Shown: positions 1 to 7,511, numbered from the stretch's first letter. The stretch: 64,000 nucleotides of DNA from P36-A1 sp049478495 (GCF_049478495.1 NZ_CP168083.1:1426001-1490000); one strand, 5' to 3'. Program-made: numbers and translations. Notes: generated from the letters alone by a model not told the origin.

Positions 1-281
1 AAATAGAACACCTCAGTTAAATCATCTTCTTCTTCTTTAACTTTAACTAATCCCGCTTGACCAATGAATCTATCATTTTCTTTTAAAATAACAGCCATTA
101 ATCCATAACCAGATTCCTCATAAGTTTGAATATTATCTTCTATCCACTTCACAACATCTTCATCGGTAAAATCATGTTCATAAGCATAAGTAATACCAGT
201 ATCCTTTAACAATAAATCCAGATCATCTTGGTCTTCTAATGTCATTTTACGAAGATATAATCTTTTAGTTTCTAAAAACAT
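1..281 (-). CDS. GNAT acetyltransferase, N-terminal part (runs off window)
   Basis: Leftward gene whose C-terminus lies beyond position 1; 93 codons are visible. The protein begins MFLETKRLYLRKM, the usual opening of RimJ/RimL-type N-acetyltransferases, and continues with GYGLMAV and RFIGQAGL, matching the beta strands that precede the acetyl-CoA loop in that family. The start at 281 is preceded by AAGGGGTG at a good distance. The substrate cannot be told: members acetylate ribosomal proteins, amino acids or antibiotics. The acetyl-CoA binding loop is outside the window. Confidence 0.8.
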   Translation of the reverse strand, partial: MFLETKRLYLRKMTLEDQDDLDLLLKDTGITYAYEHDFTDEDVVKWIEDNIQTYEESGYGLMAVILKENDRFIGQAGLVKVKEEEDDLTEVFY

Positions 282-424
282 AGTCAACACCCCTTACTTA
301 AAATTCTAACACTTTTATTCTAACAAATTAAGTATATAAGTTAAAGTGCAATACATTGATTAATGAATAATTATGTATAATAGTCCTAATACTTATCAAA
401 TTTTTAAAAAATATTAACTGTATA

Positions 425-453
425 TTTACAAATCGAGGAAAATTTGGTAAAAT
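425..453 (+). promoter_or_regulatory. sigma-A type promoter of the small membrane protein gene
   Basis: TTTACA at 425-430 and TAAAAT at 448-453 with a 17-base spacer, about 50 bases before the start at 506. This is close to the vegetative consensus. Confidence 0.6.
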
Positions 454-505
454 AATAGTTATAAAGTTGAGTGTTACTAGAGAGTTTTTAGAATTGAGGG
501 ATTAG

Positions 506-838
506 ATGTTTGATGATATTGATAATTGGGTAGGAAGTAGTGAAATGCACTTCTATGCCTTTATTTTATTTACAATGATAATTACAATTGTTGGCTGTTT
601 TATGTTGGTAAAATATTCAGCAATGATGGGACCAGCAAATGCTGAAAATAATTTTATTTTATTAAAAGTATTTAGATCAATGTATATATTTTTATTGCTT
701 TTGTTATCGTTTTTTATAACTTTTGCTCCAAGAGGTATGATTTATTTTAGACAGTATATTTTATTTTTTGTAACTGTCTCAATTTTCTTTGGTGGTTGCT
801 TAACTGCCTACTACTACAAAAAATTTTATAAGAAATAA
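506..838 (+). CDS. small three-helix membrane protein, unknown function
   Basis: 110 residues. GAGGG lies just before the ATG at 506. Three hydrophobic segments are visible at roughly residues 17-37 (FILFTMIITIVGCFMLV), 55-72 and 80-100, and the protein ends in a basic YYYKKFYKK tail, so it should sit in the cytoplasmic membrane. No family was recognised. It is a single-gene unit with its own promoter and terminator, transcribed away from the acetyltransferase on its left and toward the riboflavin operon. No catalytic motif is visible. Confidence 0.7.
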   Translation: MFDDIDNWVGSSEMHFYAFILFTMIITIVGCFMLVKYSAMMGPANAENNFILLKVFRSMYIFLLLLLSFFITFAPRGMIYFRQYILFFVTVSIFFGGCLTAYYYKKFYKK

Positions 839-863
839 ACTACGATTTTATCGTAGTTTTTTT
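838..863 (+). terminator. intrinsic terminator
   Basis: AACTACGA / TCGTAGTT hairpin followed by a run of T, directly after the stop codon of the 506-838 gene. Confidence 0.85.
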
Positions 864-982
864 ATATATCAGCAACTATTATTTAACATAACAATGTAGC
901 CATTTTTTTTAAAAAACTACTTTTTTATTTGAAAGTGTATAAAACTTAAATCGTATTTTTACAAATTTTATAATATTTTTTG

Positions 983-1012
983 TTGACAAAAATATTGTTA
1001 TGAGACTATAAT
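983..1012 (+). promoter_or_regulatory. promoter of the riboflavin operon
   Basis: Perfect TTGACA at 983-988 and perfect TATAAT at 1007-1012, with an 18-base spacer. Transcription should start around 1019, just before the FMN riboswitch. Consensus hexamers fit a riboswitch-controlled operon in which strength is set after initiation. Confidence 0.85.
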
Positions 1013-1023
1013 TAAGTCAATTG

Positions 1024-1193
1024 AATATCTTCGGGGCAGGGTGCAATTCCCTACCGGTGGTTAAAGCCCACGAACCTTTATGGTTGATTTGGTGAAATTC
1101 CAAAGCCGACAGTATAGTCTGGATGAAAGAAGAACAATTATACTTTTTTAGTATATCTATGCTCTGAAATGATTTATCGTTTCAGAGTTTTTT
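1024..1193 (+). promoter_or_regulatory. FMN riboswitch (RFN element) with terminator
   Basis: The aptamer spans about 1024-1138 and shows the RFN landmarks in order: TATCTTCGGGGCAGGGTG, CCCTACCGGTGG, AAGCCCACGA, CAAAGCCGACAGTATAGTC and GGATGAAAGAAGA. The expression platform is a hairpin CTCTGAAA (1162-1169) / TTTCAGAG (1180-1187) followed by six T. In this family FMN binding favours the terminator, so riboflavin genes are off when FMN is plentiful. The downstream genes are exactly ribDE-BA-H. Confidence 0.97.
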
Positions 1194-1212
1194 ATATTAA
1201 TTAATATATTTT

Positions 1213-1250
1213 GTATGCCCTGAATTTATATCAAGGCATGTATTTTTTTT
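1213..1250 (+). terminator. second hairpin plus T-run between riboswitch and ribD
   Basis: TATGCC / GGCATG arms around an AT-rich loop, followed by eight T, immediately before the ribD Shine-Dalgarno GAGGTG at 1251. It resembles a second weak terminator or a structure near the ribosome binding site. The pairing is short and I give it low weight. Confidence 0.35.
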
Positions 1251-1261
1251 GAGGTGATAAA

Positions 1262-2350
1262 ATGAAAGATATTGATTATATGCAAAAAGCTCTATTACTT
1301 GCAGCTAAAGGACAAGGGTATGTTAGTCCAAATCCAATGGTTGGTGCGATTATTGTTAAAGATGATAAGATAATTGGAAAAGGTTATCATATGAAATACA
1401 AAGAGAATCATGCTGAAGTAAATGCCATAAATAGTGCTAGTGAAAGTTTAGAAAATGCCACTATGTATGTTACTTTAGAACCTTGCACACACTATGGTAA
1501 TACCCCACCATGTGTTGATGCTATTATTAAGGCAAAAATTTCAATGGTTGTCATTGCAACATTAGATGTTAATTTAAATGTTAGCGGTAAAGGTGTTGCG
1601 ATACTAAAAGCAAATAATATTAAAGTTACTGTTGGTGTATTAGAAGCTCAAGCTCAAGCCTTAAATAAGGTATACAACTATTTTACTATTAATAACCTAC
1701 CCTACTTAACTTTAAAGTATGCTATGAGTATTGATGGAAAAATTGCTACATACACAAATGATTCTAAATGGATCAGTAATGAACTATCACGTTTAGATGT
1801 TCATAAAACAAGGTCAATGAATTCTGCAATTATGGTAGGTATCAACACTATTATTAATGATAATCCCCTTTTAAATTGTAGAATAGAAGGTGGTAGAGAT
1901 CCAATAAGAATTATTGTTGACACTACTTTAAAAATACCAATTAATTCTTTAATTGTTCAAACTTCATCATCTATTAAAACAATCATTGCAACTTGTTCTA
2001 GTGACATAGCTAAAATTAAGAATTTAGAAAAATATGGTTGTATCATTTTAAAAGTTAAGCAGTTACATAACTTAGTTGATCTACATGATTTAATGTCAAA
2101 ACTAGCACTGATGAAGATTGATAGTATTTTACTTGAAGGTGGTTCAACATTAAATTGGAGTGCAATTAATCAAGAAATAGTTAATGAAATTCATGTTTAT
2201 ATTGGTAGCTTGATTATTGGTGGGAAAAATTCATTAGCACCTGTAGGTGGAAGAGGCTTTGAAAAGATTAAAGATACATTACACTTATCAAAACCTAAAA
2301 CAAAGATTTTTGAAGATGATATTTTATTAATGTATGAGGTGCTTAAATAA
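1262..2350 (+). CDS. ribD: riboflavin biosynthesis bifunctional deaminase/reductase RibD
   Basis: 362 residues, the normal RibD length. The N-terminal half is a zinc deaminase: HAE at residues 50-52 and PC...PPC with Cys75 and Cys84 bind the zinc. It deaminates the pyrimidinone made by GTP cyclohydrolase II. The C-terminal half (from about residue 148, LTLKYAMSIDGKIAT) is the NADPH-dependent ribose reductase, with LLEGGSTLNW near residue 295. GAGGTG precedes the ATG. First gene of ribD-ribE-ribBA-ribH; its stop overlaps the ribE start by one base (TAATG), indicating translational coupling. Regulated by the upstream FMN riboswitch. Confidence 0.97.
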   Translation: MKDIDYMQKALLLAAKGQGYVSPNPMVGAIIVKDDKIIGKGYHMKYKENHAEVNAINSASESLENATMYVTLEPCTHYGNTPPCVDAIIKAKISMVVIATLDVNLNVSGKGVAILKANNIKVTVGVLEAQAQALNKVYNYFTINNLPYLTLKYAMSIDGKIATYTNDSKWISNELSRLDVHKTRSMNSAIMVGINTIINDNPLLNCRIEGGRDPIRIIVDTTLKIPINSLIVQTSSSIKTIIATCSSDIAKIKNLEKYGCIILKVKQLHNLVDLHDLMSKLALMKIDSILLEGGSTLNWSAINQEIVNEIHVYIGSLIIGGKNSLAPVGGRGFEKIKDTLHLSKPKTKIFEDDILLMYEVLK

Positions 2351-2979
2351 TGTTTACTGGAATAGTAGAAGAGATGGGTAATATTAAATCAGTTATAAAA
2401 GGTAATAACATCTATTCTTTAGAAATAGAAGCAAAAATAATAATAAAGGATATGGAAGTTGGTGATAGTGTTGCTGTTAATGGTATTTGTTTAACTGTCA
2501 CTTCATTCAATAATTATAGTTTTAAAGTAGATGTAATGCCTGAAACTATTACTAGAACTTCCCTATCTAATATCAAGCATAATTCTAAAGTTAATTTAGA
2601 AAGAGCTATGAGCCTTAACTCACGTTTTGGTGGCCATATAGTTACAGGACACATAGATGGAACAGCAACACTTATCAGTACTAGAATGGATGTTAATGCT
2701 AAATGGTTTAAATTTAAATGTGATAATAAATTAATGAATTACATTGTTGAAAAGGGTTCTATTTGTATTGATGGAATAAGTTTAACAGTTGCTTCAGTAG
2801 AAAAAAATAATTTTAGTGTTTCAATAATTCCACATACTTTAAGCAATAGTATTTTAAATAATTTAAGAATAAATAGTATTGTCAATATTGAAAATGATTA
2901 TTTAGCAAAATATATAGAGAAATATATTTTAAAAGAAAGAATAATATCTAAAGAATATTTATTAAAAAATGATTTTTAA
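2350..2979 (+). CDS. ribE: riboflavin synthase alpha subunit
   Basis: 209 residues; the family is about 200-215. It starts MFTGIVEEMG, the canonical opening, and has the two tandem lumazine-binding barrels: the first with VNGICLTV, the second beginning GGHIVTGHIDG and carrying CIDGISLTV. It dismutates two 6,7-dimethyl-8-ribityllumazine molecules into riboflavin plus the pyrimidine precursor, in the cytosol as a trimer. The start codon overlaps the ribD stop by one base. The substrate comes from RibH, encoded two genes on. Confidence 0.97.
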   Translation: MFTGIVEEMGNIKSVIKGNNIYSLEIEAKIIIKDMEVGDSVAVNGICLTVTSFNNYSFKVDVMPETITRTSLSNIKHNSKVNLERAMSLNSRFGGHIVTGHIDGTATLISTRMDVNAKWFKFKCDNKLMNYIVEKGSICIDGISLTVASVEKNNFSVSIIPHTLSNSILNNLRINSIVNIENDYLAKYIEKYILKERIISKEYLLKNDF

Positions 2980-2990
2980 GGAGATCAATT

Positions 2991-4202
2991 ATGAAATATG
3001 AAAATATAGAAAAAGCAATAAAAGATTTAAAAGAAGGAAAAATGATCTTAGTCATGGATGATGAAGACCGTGAAAATGAAGGAGACATTGTTTGTAGTGC
3101 TGAGAATATTAGTGTAGAAAACATGAATTTTATGGCCACTTATGCTAAAGGTTTAATATGCCTTCCAATGTCAAAAGAAAATGCTACAAGGTTACAACTA
3201 GAACAAATGGTTTTAAACAATACTGATAACCATGAGACTGCTTTTACTGTTTCTATTGACTATAAAGATGTAACAACTGGAATTAGTGCCTATGAAAGAG
3301 CATTAACAGCTAAAATGTGTGCACAGGATAATGTTAAAGCAGATGACTTTAGAAAACCAGGTCATATGTTTCCTTTAGTTGCAAAAGATGGTGGTGTTTT
3401 AATTAGAAATGGTCATACCGAAGCAACTGTTGATTTAATGAAACTAGCAAACCTTAAAGAGTGTGGATTGTGTTGTGAAATAATGGATGATGATGGAAGT
3501 ATGAAAAAAGGTAAGCAATTAGATGATTTTGCTAAAAAATTCAATTTAACATCAATCACAATTCAAGAACTTCAACATTATAAAAAAGTTCATGATAAGC
3601 TAGTAGAATGTGTTTCAATTGTAGATATGCCTACAAAATATGGTAATTTTAAAGCTCATACCTATATAAATATATTGAACAATGAACATCATATTGCACT
3701 TGTTAAAGGCGATATTAGCAATGAAAAAAATGTTTTATGCCGTGTTCATTCTGAATGTTTAACTGGTGATGTTTTTCATTCTTTAAGATGTGATTGTGGA
3801 GCACAATTAGAACAATCTATGAAAATAATTAATGATAATAATTCAGGTGTTTTATTGTATATGCGTCAAGAAGGTAGAGGTATAGGTCTTGTAAATAAAC
3901 TGAAAGCATATCAGCTACAAGAAGAAGGTTTAGATACTTTAGAAGCCAATCTAGCATTAGGTTTCAAAGCAGATGAAAGAGAATATTATATTGGTGCTCA
4001 AATACTAAAGGATTTAAAGATTAAAAATATCAACTTATTAACTAATAATCTAGATAAAGTATATCAATTAGAAGAATTTGATATACATATAAATAAAAGA
4101 ATACCTATTGAAGTCAAAGCAACAATATACGATTTAGAATATCTTAAAACCAAAAAAAATAAAATGAATCATATCTTAAATATAAAAATGGAGGAATTAT
4201 AA
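2991..4202 (+). CDS. ribBA: bifunctional DHBP synthase / GTP cyclohydrolase II
   Basis: 403 residues, the usual RibBA fusion length. The N-terminal domain (about 1-200) is 3,4-dihydroxy-2-butanone-4-phosphate synthase, with DDEDRENEGD at 23-32 and GHTEATVDL. The C-terminal domain is GTP cyclohydrolase II, with zinc ligands in HSECLTGDVFHSLRCDCG (about 253-269) and RQEGRGIGLVNKL. It supplies both precursors, from ribulose 5-phosphate and from GTP. AAGGAGATC precedes the ATG. The last base is shared with the ribH start (TAATG). The GTP cyclohydrolase half is complete with the catalytic Arg/Glu stretch; nothing unusual was seen. Confidence 0.97.
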   Translation: MKYENIEKAIKDLKEGKMILVMDDEDRENEGDIVCSAENISVENMNFMATYAKGLICLPMSKENATRLQLEQMVLNNTDNHETAFTVSIDYKDVTTGISAYERALTAKMCAQDNVKADDFRKPGHMFPLVAKDGGVLIRNGHTEATVDLMKLANLKECGLCCEIMDDDGSMKKGKQLDDFAKKFNLTSITIQELQHYKKVHDKLVECVSIVDMPTKYGNFKAHTYINILNNEHHIALVKGDISNEKNVLCRVHSECLTGDVFHSLRCDCGAQLEQSMKIINDNNSGVLLYMRQEGRGIGLVNKLKAYQLQEEGLDTLEANLALGFKADEREYYIGAQILKDLKIKNINLLTNNLDKVYQLEEFDIHINKRIPIEVKATIYDLEYLKTKKNKMNHILNIKMEEL

Positions 4203-4666
4203 TGAAAATAATTGAAGGAAATTTTGAAGCATCTAACCACAAAATAGGAATTGTTGTTGCACGATTTAATGAATTTATCAATACAAAATTGTTGAATGGA
4301 GCTTTAGACTGCTTAACAAGACATAATATAAAAGATGATAATATTGATATAATATGGGTACCTGGAGCTTTTGAGATACCACTTATTGCTGATAAATTAG
4401 CACAACTAAAAAAATATAATGCAATAATATGTTTAGGAACAGTAATAAGAGGTAGTACATCACACTATGATTATGTTTGTAGTGAGGTATCTAAAGGAAT
4501 AGCACATGTAAGTTTAGAATATAAAATTCCAGTAATGTTTGGTGTATTAACTACTGAAAATATCGAGCAAGCAATTGAAAGAGCTGGAACAAAAGCAGGC
4601 AATAAAGGTTTTGATTGTGCACAAGGTGCAATTGAAATGATCAACTTAATAGAACAAATCTCGTAG
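4202..4666 (+). CDS. ribH: 6,7-dimethyl-8-ribityllumazine synthase
   Basis: 154 residues, typical of RibH. Motifs: VARFNEFI near the start, VPGAFEIP (about 55-62), CLGTVIRGSTSHYDYV (about 80-95) with the catalytic histidine, and FGVLTTEN. It condenses the RibD-derived pyrimidinedione with DHBP to give lumazine, probably as a 60-mer capsid. GGAGG lies in the end of ribBA. Last gene of the operon; no strong terminator was found between its stop and the next promoter block at 4737. Confidence 0.97.
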   Translation: MKIIEGNFEASNHKIGIVVARFNEFINTKLLNGALDCLTRHNIKDDNIDIIWVPGAFEIPLIADKLAQLKKYNAIICLGTVIRGSTSHYDYVCSEVSKGIAHVSLEYKIPVMFGVLTTENIEQAIERAGTKAGNKGFDCAQGAIEMINLIEQIS

Positions 4667-4736
4667 TTGGTAATACAACAATTTGTAGAAAATCACAAAA
4701 AACAGTTAGTATATTTTCTTATAAAACAAAATATAT

Positions 4737-4769
4737 CTTATATATATAATTTATAATATAAGTATAAAA
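4737..4769 (+). promoter_or_regulatory. promoter block 1, identical to block 2
   Basis: A 33-base stretch containing TATATATAATTTATAATATAAG that recurs without a change at 5075-5107 upstream of the next paralogous peptide. It contains two TATAAT-like hexamers but no good TTGACA at the right distance, so the sigma factor or activator involved is unclear. AGGAGGT follows 8-10 bases before each ATG. Confidence 0.55.
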
Positions 4770-4790
4770 ATAAACAGGAGGTATACTATT

Positions 4791-4949
4791 ATGGCAAGAC
4801 TATTACAAAGCATCACTTCAAACAAAGGTGCAAATAAAAACTATATAATTTCTACTATTGATAATGCCTTTTCAAATAAAAAGAGTTTAGGTAGAAAACA
4901 ACAAGTAAATCACATTATCTCACTAATAGATAATGCCTTATCTAAATAA
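4791..4949 (+). CDS. 52-residue peptide, paralogue 1 of 3
   Basis: Reading frame ATG 4791 to TAA 4949, with AGGAGGT ahead of it. The peptide starts MARLLQSITSNKGANK and carries two copies of an (N)xIIsxIDNAxS motif, IISTIDNAFS (about 19-28) and IISLIDNALS (about 42-51), ending SK. There is no signal peptide and no cysteine; it is basic and probably helical. It is about 39/52 identical by eye to the next gene and clearly related to the third. Family and function were not recognised. Possibilities are a small regulatory binding protein, or a leaderless membrane-active peptide. Confidence 0.75.
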   Translation: MARLLQSITSNKGANKNYIISTIDNAFSNKKSLGRKQQVNHIISLIDNALSK

Positions 4950-4953
4950 TAAT

Positions 4954-4984
4954 AAAGCAACTGCTTAATGTAGTTGCTTTATTA
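4954..4984 (+). terminator. terminator of peptide 1
   Basis: AAAGCAACT (4954-4962) pairs with AGTTGCTTT (4972-4980), then TATT. It separates the first peptide unit from the second. Confidence 0.7.
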
Positions 4985-5074
4985 TACTTAATATTCAATT
5001 ATAGACTTATAAAAAAATATTTGTAAATTTTCACAAATAACTATTAAATTATTTTTTAAATAAACAAATAATTA

Positions 5075-5107
5075 CTTATATATATAATTTATAATATAAG
5101 TATAAAA
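5075..5107 (+). promoter_or_regulatory. promoter block 2, identical to block 1
   Basis: Same 33 bases as 4737-4769, followed by AGGAGGTAAATT and the ATG at 5128. Conservation of non-coding DNA as strong as that of the coding part points to recent duplication or selection on the promoter. Confidence 0.55.
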
Positions 5108-5127
5108 TAAATAGGAGGTAAATTATT

Positions 5128-5286
5128 ATGAATAAATTATTAGCAAGTATTTCATCTAAAAAAGGTGCAAACAAAAATTTTATTATTTCAACAATTGATA
5201 ATGCCTTTTCAAATAGAAAGAGTATAACTAAAAAACAAAACACAATACACATTATATCTTTAATCGATAATGCATTGTCTAAATAA
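5128..5286 (+). CDS. 52-residue peptide, paralogue 2 of 3
   Basis: ATG 5128 to TAA 5286, same length as paralogue 1. It begins MNKLLASISSKKGANK and repeats the motif as IISTIDNAFS and IISLIDNALS. Differences from paralogue 1 are mostly conservative (R/K, T/S, Y/F, L/I), so selection appears to act on the protein. No signal peptide, cysteine or known domain. It has its own promoter block and terminator, so the dose of each peptide can be set separately. Confidence 0.75.
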   Translation: MNKLLASISSKKGANKNFIISTIDNAFSNRKSITKKQNTIHIISLIDNALSK

Positions 5287-5292
5287 TCCTTT

Positions 5293-5322
5293 AATAACTA
5301 CAGTTTTGTAGTTATTTTTTAT
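5293..5322 (+). terminator. terminator of peptide 2
   Basis: ATAACTAC / GTAGTTAT hairpin followed by six T, directly after the stop codon at 5286. Confidence 0.8.
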
Positions 5323-5484
5323 AGATATATAAATTTTATACTATATATCAATCTTTATTATATGTTTATATAAAACCTTTTTGTGTTTTTTTACAAAAGG
5401 ATGATAATAATTTTATTTATAGAACAAAGTAAAATCGATAGAATTATTTTATAATATAAGAGTAAGAAATAGGAGGTAATTAAT

Positions 5485-5649
5485 ATGGCAAAAATAGTAA
5501 AAGGTATTTCAGCATTTAAAACAGAAACAAAAAATTATATAATTGATATGGTAGAAGAAGCCTTCCCAATTTCAAGTAATAAAGGTGCATCTAAAACTAC
5601 TAGAAGTGAGTATATCATTGGATTAGTAGATAATGCTTTATCAAAATAA
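5485..5649 (+). CDS. 54-residue peptide, divergent paralogue 3 of 3
   Basis: ATG 5485 to TAA 5649 with AGGAGGT ahead. It starts MAKIVKGISAFKTETK and has the two motif copies in diverged form, YIIDMVEEAF and YIIGLVDNALSK. The KGA tripeptide seen in the other two at residues 12-14 is here between the two copies (SSNKGASK). The C-terminal copy is the best conserved part of the family. The upstream region shares TTATAATATAAG (5449-5460) with the first two units but not the whole block. Function unknown. Confidence 0.7.
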   Translation: MAKIVKGISAFKTETKNYIIDMVEEAFPISSNKGASKTTRSEYIIGLVDNALSK

Positions 5650-5658
5650 AAAATAAAC

Positions 5659-5686
5659 ATCAACTATTAATTTAGTTGTTTTTTTA
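5659..5686 (+). terminator. terminator of peptide 3
   Basis: CAACTA (5661-5666) pairs with TAGTTG (5673-5678), followed by seven T. Confidence 0.7.
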
Positions 5687-5801
5687 TATCAAAAATTTTA
5701 ACACATATTAAACTGATAAAAAAAATACAATTCTTACCTTATTTTTATAATTTATGATATTATATATATAAATTATAATACTAATACAGGAGGAAATGTA
5801 A

Positions 5802-6011
5802 ATGAATCCAACAAGAAATCAAATTAAAAAATTTTCAAAGATTTTAGAAAGAAGATGTCTTAATAAAGATTGTTCTTTTATTGATAATGTTGAAAATTTT
5901 GAGACTTTATGTCCTAAATGTAAATCACGTATGATTGTTAAGATTGATTTTAGTAATTGTATTTATGATTATGATTACTATTCAAATACTCGTACTAGAA
6001 TAGATAAATAA
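5802..6011 (+). CDS. small zinc-ribbon protein
   Basis: 69 residues with AGGAGG before the ATG. Cysteines are arranged C-x4-C (residues 19-24, RRCLNKDC) and CPKC (about 39-42), the four ligands of a zinc ribbon, on a basic N-terminal helix (RNQIKKFSKILERR). A nucleic-acid or protein binding role is plausible but not shown. The start is preceded by the same TATAATTTAT/TATATATA-rich composition as the peptide genes, and it lies in line with them as a fourth monocistronic unit. A strong two-way terminator follows. Confidence 0.65.
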   Translation: MNPTRNQIKKFSKILERRCLNKDCSFIDNVENFETLCPKCKSRMIVKIDFSNCIYDYDYYSNTRTRIDK

Positions 6012-6032
6012 TTTTAATTAAAATAGCTAAAT

Positions 6033-6068
6033 AAAAGTAGTAATGATTTAAGTATCATTACTACTTTT
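6033..6068. terminator. bidirectional terminator
   Basis: Long perfect hairpin AAAAGTAGTAATGAT / ATCATTACTACTTTT between two convergent genes; T-runs occur on both strands. Confidence 0.9.
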
Positions 6069-6072
6069 TGTT

Positions 6073-6747
6073 TTATAATAAAATATTTTTTCTTAAAAAA
6101 TAGTCTACATCTTTATAAATAAAATCTGAATTAATTAAATAATCATAATGGTCTTTATTTTTGTATATTTTTAAAAGTGATTTTATAATCTCTTTGTTTA
6201 AATATTTAAAATGATCTTGTTTAATTAAGTCATTACTTCCACCTAATATTAAAGTTGGACAACTAATTTTATTTAGTTGTTCTTTAGTTACTTCTTCTTG
6301 TTGAAGCATTAATCTTAACTTATCACTTCTATTTAATAAGTAACTAGCTTTCATCTTTATTATTTCAGTCTTTTTAAGTCCTTCTAAACAACTATTTGGG
6401 CTACACAACACTAGTTTTTTTATTAAGAAAGGATATTTACTTGCTAGTAGTAAAGCAGTGTTAGCTCCATCGCTATAGCCTATTATGATTACTCTTCTTA
6501 GATTTAGAGTTTTTATTAACTCATATATATCTTGTGCCATATCATAATAACTTAAATTACCTACTGTATCACTTTGTCCATGACTACGAGAATCTACTTG
6601 AATTAAGCGATATTCATCTTTAAATTTTAAGGCAAGTTTATCAAAAATTGTGTGATCTTCTCCATTTCCATGTAGAAAAATGATTGTATCACTGTTGTAA
6701 CCATTTTTTTTATAATAAAGATTAATTTTATTTACTGCTGCATACAT
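6073..6747 (-). CDS. alpha/beta hydrolase
   Basis: 224 residues. The fold is shown by FLHGNGEDHTIF (oxyanion hole region, about 24-35), VDSRSHGQSD, and the nucleophile elbow GYSDGANTA (about 91-99) with Ser93. The acid and the histidine are expected in LILGGSNDLI and KNKDHYDYL. This architecture fits the proline iminopeptidase/esterase-like group; the substrate is unknown. It ends at the two-way terminator and is the last gene of a leftward set with two small secreted or anchored proteins to its right. Confidence 0.85.
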   Translation of the reverse strand: MYAAVNKINLYYKKNGYNSDTIIFLHGNGEDHTIFDKLALKFKDEYRLIQVDSRSHGQSDTVGNLSYYDMAQDIYELIKTLNLRRVIIIGYSDGANTALLLASKYPFLIKKLVLCSPNSCLEGLKKTEIIKMKASYLLNRSDKLRLMLQQEEVTKEQLNKISCPTLILGGSNDLIKQDHFKYLNKEIIKSLLKIYKNKDHYDYLINSDFIYKDVDYFLRKNILL

Positions 6748-6767
6748 TTTATACCACTCCTATAGTA

Positions 6768-7301
6768 TCAATTATTCAAAACATTAACAATTTGAGTAGC
6801 ATCTTGACTATTAGTATTTAACTCTTGTACAAAATCATACTTCACTAAACCTTGAACTACCCAAAGTAACATATATTCTTGATTTACTGGATTAACCATT
6901 ATAATGTTCATATCAGTATAATTACTAAGTTCTAAAAATGTTAAATTGATTTCTTCCCAAAACTCAAGATTATCTTGATTATAAGCAACATTATTTAAAG
7001 CATCTATTAGATCTTCATCTGTAGGTATTACATGCACAGATTCATCTTCTGGAACATGTTTTACATCTGCTTGATTGCTTAATGTCTTTTTCAATGTTGA
7101 AATAAAGTTTTCATCACTAAGTAAAGAGTCTTCACTACTGTTTTCATCTTTAGTGCTTTCTGCTTCATTAATGCTACTATTTTCACTCTTATCCGCTACT
7201 AAATAGCCAATTTGTACTCCTACATTAAATACTAATACTAGCCCTATAAATAATGAAAATGCTAGTACTACCCTTCTTGTTTTTTTATTTTTCATTCCCA
7301 T
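6768..7301 (-). CDS. membrane-anchored extracytoplasmic protein, unknown
   Basis: 177 residues. A basic MGMKNKKTRR head is followed by one hydrophobic helix (about 11-33, VVLAFSLFIGLVLVFNVGVQIGY), then a Ser/Glu/Asp-rich linker and a 90-residue folded part. This is the layout of a type II anchored surface protein; no cysteine lipobox was seen. GAGGG lies before the ATG at 7301, with a second possible ATG two codons later. It is followed by the hydrolase gene 20 bases on, suggesting co-transcription. No family was recognised. Confidence 0.65.
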   Translation of the reverse strand: MGMKNKKTRRVVLAFSLFIGLVLVFNVGVQIGYLVADKSENSSINEAESTKDENSSEDSLLSDENFISTLKKTLSNQADVKHVPEDESVHVIPTDEDLIDALNNVAYNQDNLEFWEEINLTFLELSNYTDMNIIMVNPVNQEYMLLWVVQGLVKYDFVQELNTNSQDATQIVNVLNN

Positions 7302-7325
7302 TTTATTCCCTCTATACTTTCAGTA

Positions 7326-7511
7326 TTACTTTAAACTTATTATCTCTTTCCCATGAGTAATTAATAAGTCTTCTACACTATTTAAATCTTTATTATTGTT
7401 ATTAGTATTTAGATTTATGTTAAATGGTGTCTTTGAGGATTTAGTGCTTTTAAATACTCCTAAACTAAATGAAATGCATAACAATAATGCAATTAGTATT
7501 TTTATTTTCAT
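7326..7511 (-). CDS. small secreted or anchored protein
   Basis: 61 residues: MKIKILIALLLCISFSLGVFKS looks like a signal peptide or anchor, followed by a short Asn-rich stretch and a polar tail ending GKEIISLK. AGAGAGG precedes the start. It lies 24 bases upstream of the 177-residue anchored protein and probably shares its transcript. No known family; at this length it could be an exported peptide. Confidence 0.5.
   Translation of the reverse strand: MKIKILIALLLCISFSLGVFKSTKSSKTPFNINLNTNNNNKDLNSVEDLLITHGKEIISLK

Noticed and set aside
2948..3139. Minus-strand frame over the ribE/ribBA junction
   Set aside because: Antisense shadow of two clear genes; no ribosome binding site.
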